From Agrocybe praecox (Eukaryota > Basidiomycota > Agaricomycetes > Agaricales > Agrocybaceae): a stretch of DNA of 64,000 nucleotides. Made by a program: the position numbers and the translations under genes. The notes beneath the pieces were generated by a model. It worked only from the letters and a program-made list of their open reading frames with translations, was not told the DNA's origin and searched no databases. Shown one piece after another: positions 44,550 through 56,166 of the stretch. Numbering within the stretch: the first letter of the stretch is position 1; every line of letters begins with the position of its first letter. The stretch spans positions 2,790,001 to 2,854,000 of the forward strand of contig OZ024840.1 in NCBI GenBank assembly GCA_964017145.1, in the 5' to 3' direction.

Positions 44550-47500
44550 ATGCAAGCATCGCAAAGAAGGGCGACAACTAGCCAGGTTAGTCCTCTATCG
44601 CGAAAAGTTGCCCCTTCTGATACTCCTTCATTTACTAACAGGAGAATTATATGCCCAGCAGCTCTTTCATCAGGATATTGTACAGAAAGTCGCCAATCCT
44701 GATCTTTACGGCGTAGTTTCGGTATGTGTGGTAGTATTGTGCGATTGTTCTCGCATGCTCCCTTTTTATGTTCTTTATCTGGGTACTAAATATCAGTGTA
44801 CCATAGAGAAGCTGGCACGATGTTGAAGATTCGCAGCCTATTGAGACTCCGGCAGATCCTTTCATGAGAGCTCTGGCATACGGCGAAGTCGGCGTAACTT
44901 TTGTTTCTCATGGAGGAGAGAGGGAAATCTTGCCCGAGTCTGATCTTTGTCTCCTGGATCGCATTCTCCGGCCGGGTGATTATTGTAAAAAGTCGTTTGA
45001 CGATGTTCAAGCGGGGGTTATCGCATCCGTGAAGGTGAAAGCTCGAGTTGCCCATGCTATCAGTGGCGTGCAAGTGGATGGATGGTTTACTGTCGAAGAT
45101 TTTCAAGAAAGGGCAGACGCGGACATCGGAGATTATGTCGTTTTTGACGATTGGCTAGGCCAGGTATGAGCATCATGGGTTTTATCTCTTCTCAAGACAT
45201 GCTAAATACCTCGATACCAGATCATCGAGGTTCGAAAAGACGTCTTTTACTTTGCATCCAATGCCCTCAATTCTCTTACATATTTAGGTATTCGATGAAG
45301 CGATTGTCCAAGTACCTTCTGGGGATCATTTGGTTCGGCTGCCTGAATTAGGGTCACGTCTTGTTGTAGGAGAGACAGGAAATGTTGGTTTTCTCCCTCT
45401 TGATGACTTATGCAGTATCTTAATCCAGGAATTCTTCAGGATATCTTACCACGCGATCCAAGTCAAGACCCATCCCTATCTTCGCAAAACGCTGCGGGAA
45501 AGGAAATGGTCATAGCTGTAAAACACAACACATATGCAATTACATGGCTTGCTCTGAACCAGATGGTGCGAAATCCTTTTATCCACAACAAATTGATACT
45601 GATGGTCCTATACAGCTTGACCCAGCCATTGCGGAGAAGAAAATGCGGCCCATGAGATTTTGGTCAGGAGAAGATATAGGCAAACTCACTCTTTTTCGCC
45701 CTCATTTCGAAAAGGAAATTCAATTTGGGGATCGGTTATATCTAAAAAACACGTCCGGAGTACCTGTTACTAAGCATGGGCAACCTGCAGATCCAACTGG
45801 AGAGGTGTACGTGCAAACCGTTATGGTGAGCGAAACGTCCACAGAATTAGAAGTACTTTGGCAAGATGGCTCCAGAGAAACTGTCAGATCAGTAGACGTC
45901 ATCCCATATCTCAATACGGATGAATATGACTGTTGGTTAGTATTATTGCATGTTCTTGTACCTGGCTGAATGCTGAACGTAACTCTCTCAAGGCCTGGTG
46001 ATCATGTACTTTGGAAAAGTGAACAAGGAGCTCGCCCAGCCATAGTACAATCTGTGAATGCTGTTGATAGGACTTCGTTGATTCTTTTCCCTGACACGGG
46101 AACGACTGAATTGGCGTCTTTGCTAGAGCTCGATACCGTCGGGAACACAGAACACGCGGCTGATCTCAACCCCGAAGCCTTTGGGGTACAGCGAGGAGAT
46201 ATTGTGTTTATCAATGCACCTGGCTCTATCTCAAGCACAAAAAAGCCCCATGTGCCGCGGATTGGAGAAATAGAGCCATGGGTGCACGATGAGCCATATA
46301 ATAAAGGCCATCTTCAAGGCTGGAGGAAAGAGCTGTTTGATATTGGATCTGCCATTGCCAGTAAGCGAAACGTAGAACAATTTGTAGAAAAGACAGTGCA
46401 GTTGCCGGTCAAAAACTCTGGGGATCTAACATGGATAGGCGAAGTACATACAGTATGTTCCCCTCTCTTGACGTTGTTGACCTAAATAACCTCCCAGCCC
46501 AGCTTAATCTAGATGGGACTGTGGAAGTGAGACATCCAGACGATACAGTTGGCAATTATGCGGTGGAACACTTGACATTGCTATATGACGGCATTGAACA
46601 ATTGGAAGCTGCAGCATGGAATGGTTCTGACGGTTATCACTCCCATGAAGAGGATCTTGCGCATGAGTGGGACATGGACATGGACGACGACTACTCCCAG
46701 TATCCAAACGAGGAGTGGAGCACCTCGACAGACTGGCAAGGTGTTCAAAATAACTCGCACGCATATGAAGACGAAACAGATTCAATGGAGGTGGATGACA
46801 CAGAGAGCTCACCATCGGAGTATATGTCCGTTGAGGAAATTTTAATTGCACCAGACATACAGGCAGAAGCCGCCGTTGTATCCCATCCTGTATCCGAGGA
46901 ATCAAGCGAACTATTGGGTGGTATTGATAACGTTACTGCTCATACACCCAACGAAATAGAATGGAATAGATTTGAGATACTATCATCTGCTCCACCAGAT
47001 CATGCCTTCTTCTCTTCAGCTCATGCTCAACCATCGAAAGCGTTCTTGGGACGGCTGAGTAAAGAATATCGTATCCTTCGAGATAGCCTTCCTGGTGAGT
47101 GGAATACCTTTCTCGCCTTAATTGTCGCCTTATTGCTATTCTTGTTAAGATTCTATTCTTGTTCGCGCGTACGAAGACAGGACGGACTTATTGCGATCTT
47201 TAATAATCGGTCCAGAAAATACGCCATATCAAGATGCACCGTTTGTTATAGACTGGATGCTTGACTCGAATTTTCCAAACAGCCCACCTATCGCTCATTT
47301 CCTGAGCTGGACTAATGGTAACGGTCGAGGTATGTACATCCCCTCGCTCGGTCCGTTTCGGCGATTTTTCTTACCAACTATTTTAATAGTAAATCCGTGT
47401 GTGCTTTACCGATTTCTGGAAATTCTAATCTGATTTCATTCATTTGATTAGAAACCTATATGAAGAGGGTAAAGTTTGTTTATCTATCTTAGGGACATGG

Positions 47501-48069
47501 ACAGGCGATAAACACGAAGTCTGGAATGCATCTCGTTCGTCATTACTGCAAGCCCTGGTCTCGATACAAGGTCTAGTTCTTGTGAAAGAGCCGTATGTTT
47601 TAATAATATCCTTTCAATCAAATTTTGACCCTTGAATTAGATGGTTTTGCGAACCAGCATACGACAAGCTACGAGGCACCAAGGAGGGCACAATAAATAG
47701 GTATACCCCCATCTTTGAACGAGCACATCAGTCGCTGATGTATTACATAGCCGCCTCTATAGCGAAAAAGCTTACGTTTTATCCCGGGGATTTGTACGTC
47801 GAGCCTTGGAAATTCCGTTAGGTGGTTTAGAGGCAGAGATCGCGCAACTTTATTATGGCGGAGGTCGCTTACAAAAGGTTATAAACGACGCCCAGATGCT
47901 GATATCAACCAGTAAGAACAACCCAGAAGTTTCTGTTGAAGAACATGATCTCGCAGTACCCAGATTGTCAGCTGGAGGGATAATTGCGCTGGAACGAACG
48001 TTGTCAAGATTACGCGTTCTCAACAGTGATATATCACGTCCAACTGGTACTCATCCGCAAACCTTATAA
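44550..48069 (+). CDS. UBE2O: UBE2O-type hybrid E2/E3 ubiquitin-conjugating enzyme
   Basis: UBE2O proteins combine N-terminal SH3-like conserved regions with a C-terminal E2 fold and act as E2/E3 hybrids in protein quality control. The N-terminal part contains [68 protein letters not shown] and [14 protein letters not shown] central acidic linker ([20 protein letters not shown]) follows. The UBC domain shows [52 protein letters not shown] and the catalytic Cys in [20 protein letters not shown]. It ends with a helical tail stopping at 48069. I took 44550 as start with a first intron 44586-44658 so that [12 protein letters not shown] stays in frame. The exon junctions further on were not all fixed. 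The catalytic cysteine region is complete, so activity is expected. Confidence 0.88.
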
Positions 48070-48400
48070 GCTATCATATAAATGTTCACTTGTACGAGAA
48101 TTATCATATTTTTACACAGACTATACAAAAAGAAACACATTTCATGTCCATATTCATGTAATTAGAGAAGGACAGGCAGCATATCATACGGGAAATCTAT
48201 AGGTTAAGTTATTCGACGTGTCCATCACTATGTAATGAGAGTTCAAAGCCAGTTTGAACGAAGAGAATAGATATGCATAGTCCTATGTCGATAGATGGGA
48301 TGTGGGCATGCAAGGTATTTTTAGGAGAGCAAAACGAATGTGGTTGTTCTCCCAGAATTAATGGAAGAACTAGTGGGCAATTTTATTTGTTGCTGAGTGG
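48070..48400. other. Convergent 3' interval between UBE2O and KRE6
   Basis: 331 bp between two stop codons, AT-rich in part. I see no gene, repeat or RNA signature. Confidence 0.4.
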
Positions 48401-50966
48401 TTAGCATTGTCCCAGGAAACTGCTCTTGGGAATAGTTTGGCCGTAATCATCTACCCATGTCGTGAGATTGGGGTTGGTGTAAACTTCAATGTACCTATAA
48501 TTCATGTTAGAACAGACACAACCACTAAACCCGAATAAATTTACTGGTCTATGTATGCAGCTGTGGGGAAGTCCTCCGGATCACATCCTATATTGATGGA
48601 ATCTTGTGGTTGGTACACTCGAATCCAGTCGATGCGCATTTTGGTTGGGAACGTGATATGGTCAAGGTCGACGGTACCGAAATTTTCAGACATGCCAAGA
48701 TTCACCAGCAAATACTATGTTACAAATATTTTAGAGCACTGAATATGGCGTAAAAGAGAATTTAAATTTACCATAGGTTCCTGAGGAATTGGACGTGCGG
48801 AAATTTCGACTGTAGAATCAGCAGCCATTCCACCAGCCTTTAATGTCCAGGCAGCTTCTCCATCAGATATCCATGTAATGTACTGCGAGGTAGGATCGGA
48901 TGAGAACATGAGCGAACTACATACGGAAGGAAGCATACCGCATCGTCGAAACCTATTGACGCAGTTTCGTGAGCTTAATCGACAGAACAGGAACAACTCA
49001 GTCTCACCAGGTTTATACTCGTATCCATACGTGGAGAAACAACCCGTTTCCAACTCATAGCAATCTTGATCTACGAATCCACAGTAAGGCCAGATCGATT
49101 GCAAGTTATATAAAGACTTACTAGTGACGGTTAAGGCAGACGTCGACTGTTGGGTAGAACCTCCGACGTAAGTGTTTAAGACAGAGATGCTGGAGTTGTA
49201 GATAACATAATTGTCGGTTGTGTTAAAAAAGTGATACCCTTCGTTGAATGGCTAAAATGAGGTTAGCAAGCTGCGCATATATTTGACGCATCTTTCGCCA
49301 ACTTACAGCCCATTGGCCAGATTGTGAGACCTCGCCTTGCAAAGGAGAGCCAGTTACCTTTTAAAGTTAAAGAGAGTTAGTATGCCATGAACGGACTATG
49401 CCGAGCAATATGGATATACCTGGGCCTCAAAAATATCAATTTCAGGTGCGGAGCGCCCAACGTACGTGCCGTCAGAATGCACGGGACCCGGATGGGATTC
49501 ACCCTGGCAAGTACATCTTGACAAACGTTGACCAGGAAGGTAGGATAAAGCTCCTCCTGCGGTAGGGTCTCCATTCACAGTTGCAGCTAATGGCAGGCCA
49601 TTGAGAGTTTGATTTGGTGCTGTCCCAACGTCGCAGGCATCATATGTATATGGCCACTAGGTCGCGCAGAATGAGAATGGAGGATCGAGTAAACAATTAA
49701 AAAACGTACCATCCCATCGAGGCTTGCGCCGTATCCAGCTCGGCCTACAACATAACGGGCATGAATGAGCCTGCCCAGCATGTAACACGGTGTTTACCAA
49801 CCTAAGTTTCCCATGGTCCACACTGCTGGCCACAGGCCTGCAATGTTATTCGCGCCGGGCAAAGTCACGGATGCTTCTACCAATCCTCCAGTGAAACAAA
49901 ATTTATTCCAAGTAGACATCAATCCGCCTTGATAGTCCAAGCCGTGTGTAGACTTTTTGCTCAAGGTAATCTCGACCGCGCCATTCTGGGTCATAATTGC
50001 TTCGGGGTCGTACCATTCCATGTTGTTGGTCTAAGTATTGTATAATAAGTCAACAGGCGAAAAATCAATAAATAAGATGACATACAGCCCAATAGTGTAG
50101 ATCTACTGCTTCCCAGTAAGGATCATCCCCAGGATAGAATGTACGACCATCAGTGTTGAACTCGTCGCTAAATACAAGCTGCAATTCCACACTGGAGTCA
50201 GTATAAGAGGACTTTGTATATGCGTCTTTCGGTGTATCACTATCAATGAGACCCCAATTTCCAGTCATTTCAGGTACCTGATGACTGTGACCTTAGTCAT
50301 TACAACGCAAGTATATCCTTTGAACTTACTTGACCACTTGCATTAATTCCTCCAAGATTGAAACCCCCTAAAGTCGATTGTGTTGTGCTTGTAAAATGAC
50401 TTATGAGAGGATAGCCGGCACTGAAAAAAAAGCTCAGGTCGAGTTTCAGGATACGTAGATGCACGAACTCACAAGAGAGCCAAAAGACCCAGGCATAATA
50501 AGACGATAAACCCAACATTTGTGATGCCTCGATAGGTGAAAATGTGGCCGCCACGGTCGATCTCTCTGTCGCGTTGTGGGTCCGGATTGTGAAGATAATC
50601 GTCTGGTTCAGGGAAGTCGGGTGATAGGTTTGAACCCCATGCAGAGGGGTCAGGCGAGAGCGAAAACTATAGGGATTTGATTTAGGAGGTAGGCGTCTGA
50701 CATTGAAACCACTAACTTTTTCTGATACGGAATGTGCAAATGAAGGAGATCTGCTTATTGAATTGAAATCATATGGGCTCTATAAAATAAGAAAATGAAT
50801 AAATGGATGGCCAAGGTGGCTGATATAAATGACGTACTAAAGAGTTGTGACTTGAAGAGATCCTAGAGTCCCGGTTTAACGATGGTTGAATAAGATTCGT
50901 GACTGAACCAGAGGGACTCGATTGTATATAATTGCGACGTTGAGCGTTGGGACCAAAGAGAGACAT
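48401..50966 (-). CDS. KRE6: Kre6/Skn1 family GH16 protein, beta-1,6-glucan synthesis
   Basis: Kre6 and Skn1 are type II membrane proteins of the secretory route needed for beta-1,6-glucan of the cell wall. The N-terminus ([20 protein letters not shown]) is Ser-rich and cytosolic. It is followed by a membrane helix ([20 protein letters not shown]) and a GH16-type lumenal domain. Signatures: [80 protein letters not shown], the catalytic [24 protein letters not shown] sequence and [14 protein letters not shown]. The protein ends SSFLGQC at 48401. The EIDIFE motif keeps both acidic catalytic positions of the family. About ten introns are present. This family is single- or low-copy in Agaricomycetes and is named here at family level; Kre6 and Skn1 cannot be separated. 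Confidence 0.92.
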
Positions 50967-51273
50967 GAAGAGAAGAGAAAACGCGCTGTGCTCTGCACCA
51001 AAGGAATGTGGAGGATACTTGGAGACAAGGAGGCAACCGAAAACTTTCTCACTCCTCTTGATTACCTCAGCAACTACGGATGGAGCATCAAAAAGTTTAA
51101 GCGCGTCCTAATCCGTCGCCCGGTCTTTCCTTGCCTCAGCTTTGCCTCAGCTGCTCTTTTTTTTCCTTCTCGATAGACGCTCATGCAAGTTGTAGGTCCA
51201 TAATTAGAAAGGGGTAAAATTTTCAGGGTTGTCGCCCGCCAAGGGGTTACCTGTCATAACTGCCAAGAATATC
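50967..51273. promoter_or_regulatory. KRE6 promoter interval with an 11-bp tandem duplication
   Basis: 307 bp between the KRE6 start and the SNAPC1-like stop. TTGCCTCAGCT is repeated perfectly at 51131-51141 and 51142-51152, then a T-run follows. No gene is visible. Confidence 0.45.
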
Positions 51274-52315
51274 TCACATCAGGCCAAAAATGCCCTTTGA
51301 ATTCCCAGCGACAACACGTTTCAGCATTGTAACACTCTGATCCTCGACTCTCGTCTGTGCTTCTTCCAGTCGTCCAACTACCGCCCTAGTTGCATCTTCA
51401 AGGCTGTTCGACGGCAGCTGCGTCTCTGCATCGAGCATGCTCTCCTTCAGTTGCTTGTACTGCGTTATAGTATCACTGCTTTCCTGATGCGGCTCGACAG
51501 TTTCTGACAGCCATTCGTCCAGCTCGTCAAGCGCTATTCTTGCCTTCTTCCCCTTTTCCCTTCGCGCGGGACGGCCTTTCCTTTTCTGACTTTCCTCTGA
51601 CACTGCTGTTCCGTCTTCCAGTATCATTTCTCTCGGGAGGTCACGGGGATTCAATGCACCGAGGTCGTTTTTTGGCACAATGAGAAAGACGTGGTCTTTC
51701 TCCAAGCAGGAAAGGATGTACCGTACGTGGGGCTGTAGCAAAAGATGGCCAGGATTCGTCAATGACTCTGGAATGGTTGCTAGAGAAAGATAATGGTCTG
51801 TATATCAAAATTAGCGCAAGTTCTGATTGGAAAAACATGACAAGTACATACCAAATGGAATGGGCACATTGGCACTGTGATGCAGTAGGGGCGCGGTGTC
51901 TTTTACTTGGGTGTAGAAAAAGAGATACATCCCAAACAGTGCAACTACTCTGGTAAATGGTGCTTCCGTCTTGACTGTCCTTTCTATTTTATTTCGTAAT
52001 TCAGTATGCATGATGATCACTAGGCATAAAGTCCTCACCTAGAAATAGACGAATAGTCACATCTAGAAAAGCCTGGCGCGATCTGCTATCAAAAACTTTG
52101 AAGTGAAGCCAAGGCCATCCTAATTTTTGCCACACAGTCTTGAACAGGGTGAAAGGTTTCGTAACAGCAAACTGAGAAGAATAAGCTTCGTGGTAAGAAA
52201 AGACGAGGCTCGAGATATCGTCCCGCAAGGCTTTGGTATAGATTGAAGAAGTGAAATAACTTGGCTGCAAAGTAACGTCTCCGCGACTTGATGATGGTGT
52301 TGGTACAATAGCCAT
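51274..52315 (-). CDS. SNAPC1/SNAP43-like subunit of the snRNA-activating complex (putative)
   Basis: The protein opens MAIVPTPSSSRGDVTLQPSY, then TKALRDDISSLVFSYHEAYS, FTLFKTVWQKLGWPWLHFKV and FLDVTIRLFLG. After an intron it continues ERTVKTEAPFTRVVALFGMY, LFFYTQVKDTAPLLHHSANV, PIPFDHYLSL and HVRYILSCLEKDHVFLIVPK. The order of a short D-x-x-x-L region, an F..F...W segment and an ALF(G)xYLxxYTQ helix matches metazoan SNAPC1 (SNAP43), which binds the proximal sequence element of snRNA genes. The C-terminus is basic then acidic and coiled-coil-like (KRKGRPARREKGKKARIALD; QYKQLKESMLDAETQLPSNS), ending GNSKGIFGLM. Fungal SNAPc is poorly described, so I hold the call as putative. It faces IMA1 across 241 bp with a CACGTG. 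Introns: about three. Confidence 0.6.
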
Positions 52316-52407
52316 TGGAAAAACAAGAAGCGCTCAAAAGGACGCTGTTTAGTATACGGAACGTTTCAACGACAATGCATTAGAATTTAGCGCGACAATA
52401 GAAGCAA

Positions 52408-52413
52408 CACGTG
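52408..52413. promoter_or_regulatory. CACGTG hexamer in the SNAPC1-like / IMA1 promoter
   Basis: CACGTG lies 92 bp from the SNAPC1-like start and 149 bp before the IMA1 ATG. The bHLH-site reading is inference. Confidence 0.4.
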
Positions 52414-52556
52414 AGCGGAGGGAACATAGTGGATCAGATGCGCCAAATATGTGCAAATAATCGGCTTACGCTTCCCGTTTTAGATGCCTACACAACTTTG
52501 AAATCTCTCTCGCTCTCAGAATTCTGCAACTACCTCCCCACATTTCATGTCTGCAC

Positions 52557-54405
52557 ATGCCAGCTCTGTTTAAGCGCCAAAGTAACATCCAGTGCTTCTT
52601 CTGCCGATCGGCTGTACCAATACCCATCAACACCCGTAACTTCAAATGTCCTTCGTGCAGTTGTTGGAACAGATACGATGAGAATGGCGAAATCATATCG
52701 GACGAACTTGCCATGCACGAGGAACGACTTAATTCAAAGTCCTTCATGAAGAGAGGTGGGCCACCTACTGTTATAAAATGTTCGTTGTGCTCATTGCGCC
52801 GACGTCCGGATGTTATAGCTGCGCCCAGTAAAGATCGCATACCAACAATGTATGGGCCGGGTCCATTCTGCCACTCGTGCCAAACCAATCAAATGCTCAT
52901 TATCAACCTACTATCCAACTATTTACCAGATCCTGAGGTGCGCTCGTTTTCCTACGCGTGAGCGTCAAGTACTCAATAAGGACACAGAGCTCCGAGTACC
53001 AAAGTCGGCTTGAAATGCTCCCCGCGTACCGGGAATCTCTTCACACTCGTTATCCTCCCGTATGCGAATCGTGTTTGCCACGAGTAGAAGAAGAACTACG
53101 GAGTAAAGAACAAATGGCGCGTGCCAAAGCACTCGGAGGATATCTAAGTAAAGGAAAGGATAGACAGAGACGCGTTTCTGGCACATACCCCGAGAAGAAA
53201 GAATTACCGTCAGATACTCTATTCTGGTGGAAGGTTAGAGGCTTGCTGTGGGTGTCTACACTATGTTTATCAGTCTTCAGCAGTGGTTCTGGTATGTTCT
53301 ACTTTGATCATAGTTGTTCGTTATATAACAGACTATTCAAGCTGCCTCCGATTTGTATCCTTTTGCCCGCCTCTCCTTTCTATATCCTATTCTACCTCTC
53401 GTGACAGGCGTATCCATACTCTGGACAGCATGGGATCCTACATACGCGAAATTCAGACTAGCCCAACTACAAGGTCGTGACGTTCGAATACATGGGAAAC
53501 AAATATATAATGTACGGTCCCGGGAACTAATGACGCGTCCAGGAAACTGAAAAACAATGTCTTTACACAGAGATTGCAGATATTGGTCTGGTTCATTCGT
53601 TTATGTTCCTCCATACTGGTTGCTTTCCGTTGGTTTTCGACACAGGCGTCCAGTACCAGTACACAGTCGCCCGACCCTTCTGGGACATCAAAAACTCAAA
53701 ATTTTTTTTTCATTGCAACATTTATCGAAATTACAGTGAGTTTTGTTTAACTCTTTGACCAAAACAGAATTTCTTATTTCGCAGAGCAATATTTCATCTT
53801 GGTACTTTCTTCGAATTCAACAGCCCCCTTCAATACGCCTAGTAGATACCCAAGCACACAGTTTCGATAGATCGAGGTCCGGCACGCCAAATCCCGATTC
53901 ACGAATATCAACTCCAACTACTCAGAAATTCCCCACACTGCCAGACTCTGATGCCCTCCTCTCAATGTCCTTGTCCTCTAAACCCATAATCACGGCGCGT
54001 GCTCACCCTGTATTCGGCCTGCCATCTTTACAAAACTCGACGTCCCTCCCAAGTATCACTGCCGCGCGGCAACACAGCGACGACGATATGGATTGGATAC
54101 CCACCAACCCAGTTACATCAGAGGCACAGAAAGAAAAGGAAAAGACAGAAACAAACTACGACTGGCTACGTCCCCAACGTTTCTTCGCTCCGGAAAAACC
54201 GACGGGTTTGGAGGGGTTATTTGAAAATACCCGCATACAAGATGAGCCTATGCCCCTTCAGCAGTTATCGAATCGGACAGCAGACAAGGGGTTGTGGAAA
54301 TATCTATGGGAGTGGAGACTTTCATTTACTTTATTTTGTAGCATATTAGCAGTTCTCATAGCATGTACACTGAGGTGGTTGGGTCTGATACGTTGGGGGC
54401 AGTAA
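52557..54405 (+). CDS. IMA1: Ima1-type inner nuclear membrane protein (TMEM201/NET5 family)
   Basis: Ima1 is an integral protein of the inner nuclear membrane with a cysteine-rich N-terminal zinc-binding domain, linked in fission yeast to heterochromatin and to nuclear envelope mechanics. The domain is plain: MPALFKRQSNIQCFFCRSAV, NFKCPSCSCWNRYDENGEII, VIKCSLCSLRRRP and GPGPFCHSCQTNQMLIINLL with paired CxxC motifs. After a 50-nt intron it continues SSEYQSRLEMLPAYRESLHT and YPPVCESCLPRVEEELRSKE, another CxxC. Membrane segments follow in RGLLWVSTLCLSVFSS and ILYPILPLV-type stretches. A Ser/Thr-rich nucleoplasmic region follows and a final helix (FTLFCSILAVLIACTLRWLG) ends at 54405. The start ATG is immediately before the conserved LFKRQS. 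Middle exons were not all fixed. Confidence 0.87.
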
Positions 54406-54883
54406 TAAATTTTAGGCACCAAAAAAAAATCCGTTCATAATGAGAATCTATATATCTATGTATGAGAGGGGAAAGAAGGCACCCGCACCATGCATCCTTA
54501 TGATGACAAGTGGAGCAGTTGGATGCCAAACCTTCTCAACCATTTCCAACGCGATGGGGAATTGAATGATTAGTAAGCGAACCATCAACGAGGAACGAAA
54601 AGATGATACAGGGCATAAAATTGATCGTAAGGAACTGTCCGGGTATATTAGAGATTAAAAACTCATAAAAGTCCGACGACTGAGGGAAAAGGGTAAAAAC
54701 TAGTTTATTTTATTATGAAATGAGCCGTAAAAATTGTGAACAATCCAGCGGCGGTCGAAAGAAGAAGAGAAAGGAATGGGAAAGGGAGAGGATGGTGGAT
54801 AAAAGAATGCCGGTATGTGTGGGGGAAAACCCCATCAAACCGTCTATCATGGTCACAACGCGGTTGGCATGGACGTGTGTCTA
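54406..54883. other. Convergent 3' interval, no gene seen
   Basis: 478 bp between the IMA1 and Ser-rich protein stop codons. There is a short A-run near 54421 and purine-rich stretches. I see no coding, repeat or RNA signature; it probably holds both 3' UTRs. Confidence 0.4.
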
Positions 54884-55966
54884 CTAATACCTAGTATTTC
54901 CGCCGTTGTAGTTGTATGCATCCTGAGAACCATAGCCAGCCTGATGATGGAGAGGAACGCCGTAGTCATAACCGCGATTGAAGCTAGGTCCTCGTGCAAG
55001 GTTGTTTTCTTGCATGGGAGGAATTGGGCTTGTACCACGAGCTAAATCCGCATAGCCACCGACAGGAGAATTACTGGTTGGTCCAGCGGTGAAATCATGA
55101 TCCAAAGGATCATTCTGACGACGAGTGGAGCCGGAACGACCAGAAGAACCGGATGGAACGCGACGGTGGCTGGGGATGATGTCGTCTTCACCAGTGGTAG
55201 GTTGCCAGTCAATAGGATTGAGACGCTGGTCAAACTTTTTGGAGCTGGAAAGCTTCCACTTGCGGAAGATGGTCCAAAGGATAGCAATGCCACCGATAGA
55301 GGCGGCGACGCCAATAAGAGCGGTCATTGTGGTGCTGGTTGTTTTAGCGGCAGCACCAAGAGGAGCTGGTACATCAGAGGTTTCCTGTGCAGCATCTACA
55401 GACGCAGTTCTTGTGATAGTTTGGCCTGCAACTGTACTGACAGAGGTCTGTTGTCCTGTCAAGTTGAGAGTTTGGTTTGTTTTGACAGGGGCAGCAGCGC
55501 TGGAGGTGGATGATGCGGATGTAGAGGAGCTGGCTGCAGAGGAGGAGGCAGCAGAAGTAGAGGATGCAGAGGATGATGATGATGATGATTGTGAGGCAGA
55601 GGTAGATGAGGAAGCATCTGAACTTGCGGTGGTTGACTATTGGGAAATAAGAAATATATAAACAAGAGAGAGGATACAAAGACTGACCGAGGCAGGAGCG
55701 GTTGAAGACGCAGCACTTGAAGATGGGGATGAAGAAGAAGCAGCGGCGGAGGTAGAGCTGACGCCGTCTGATGAGGACGAGGAGGGGATTGAACCTGCAC
55801 CAGCGACACCAATGGGAATGATAGGAATATCAGGGAAGTCGGAGGAGGCGCGCTTCTTCACGAGACGTCTGTGAGCATAATCGCGCTGTTCGTGTGCGTA
55901 CGAGGAAGATGCAAAGAGGAGGGATATGTAAAGACAGACTGGTAAGATGGCCTTCGAAGAGAGCAT
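54884..55966 (-). CDS. Ser-rich single-pass membrane protein (Mid2/WSC-like architecture)
   Basis: The protein is 343 residues in two exons (55966-55688 and 55636-54884, intron 55637-55687). A signal peptide (MLSSKAILPVCLYISLLFAS) is followed by a possible Kex2-type site (RRLVKKRAS). Then comes a long Ser/Ala/Thr-rich, probably O-mannosylated stretch of about 110 residues including an uninterrupted Ser run, and a membrane helix (TALIGVAASIGGIAILWTIF). The cytosolic tail is polar (KWKLSSSKKFDQRLNPIDW) with Gly/Tyr/Asn-rich ends (GYGSQDAYNYNGGNTRY). The layout matches cell-wall-stress sensor proteins and fungal axial-bud-site-like membrane proteins, but no Cys-rich WSC domain is present, so the role is inferred from architecture only. 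The many ACC-AGC-type codons make long shadow frames on the other strand; these are not genes. Confidence 0.78.
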
Positions 55967-56166
55967 GGTGGGCGACGCCGTCAAGGAGTCGATGCAAAAG
56001 TACTTAGTGGACGTCCGTGAACAACCAGTGTTTCTCAATCTCAGCCATTTCTTCGTAACCATGCCAAATACGTCCAAATACAATCTGTCATTCATTGTCC
56101 AATTGTCCAATTATTATATACGTAGACTAGATACTATAAAGTCCTGTTCCACTTCGTGTCCAGGCA

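Noticed and set aside
55097..55661. Plus-strand frames of 138 and 178 residues, rich in Glu/Ala/Asp
   Set aside because: They are antisense to the Ser-rich stretch of the membrane protein; the acidic composition is the mirror of Ser/Ala codons.
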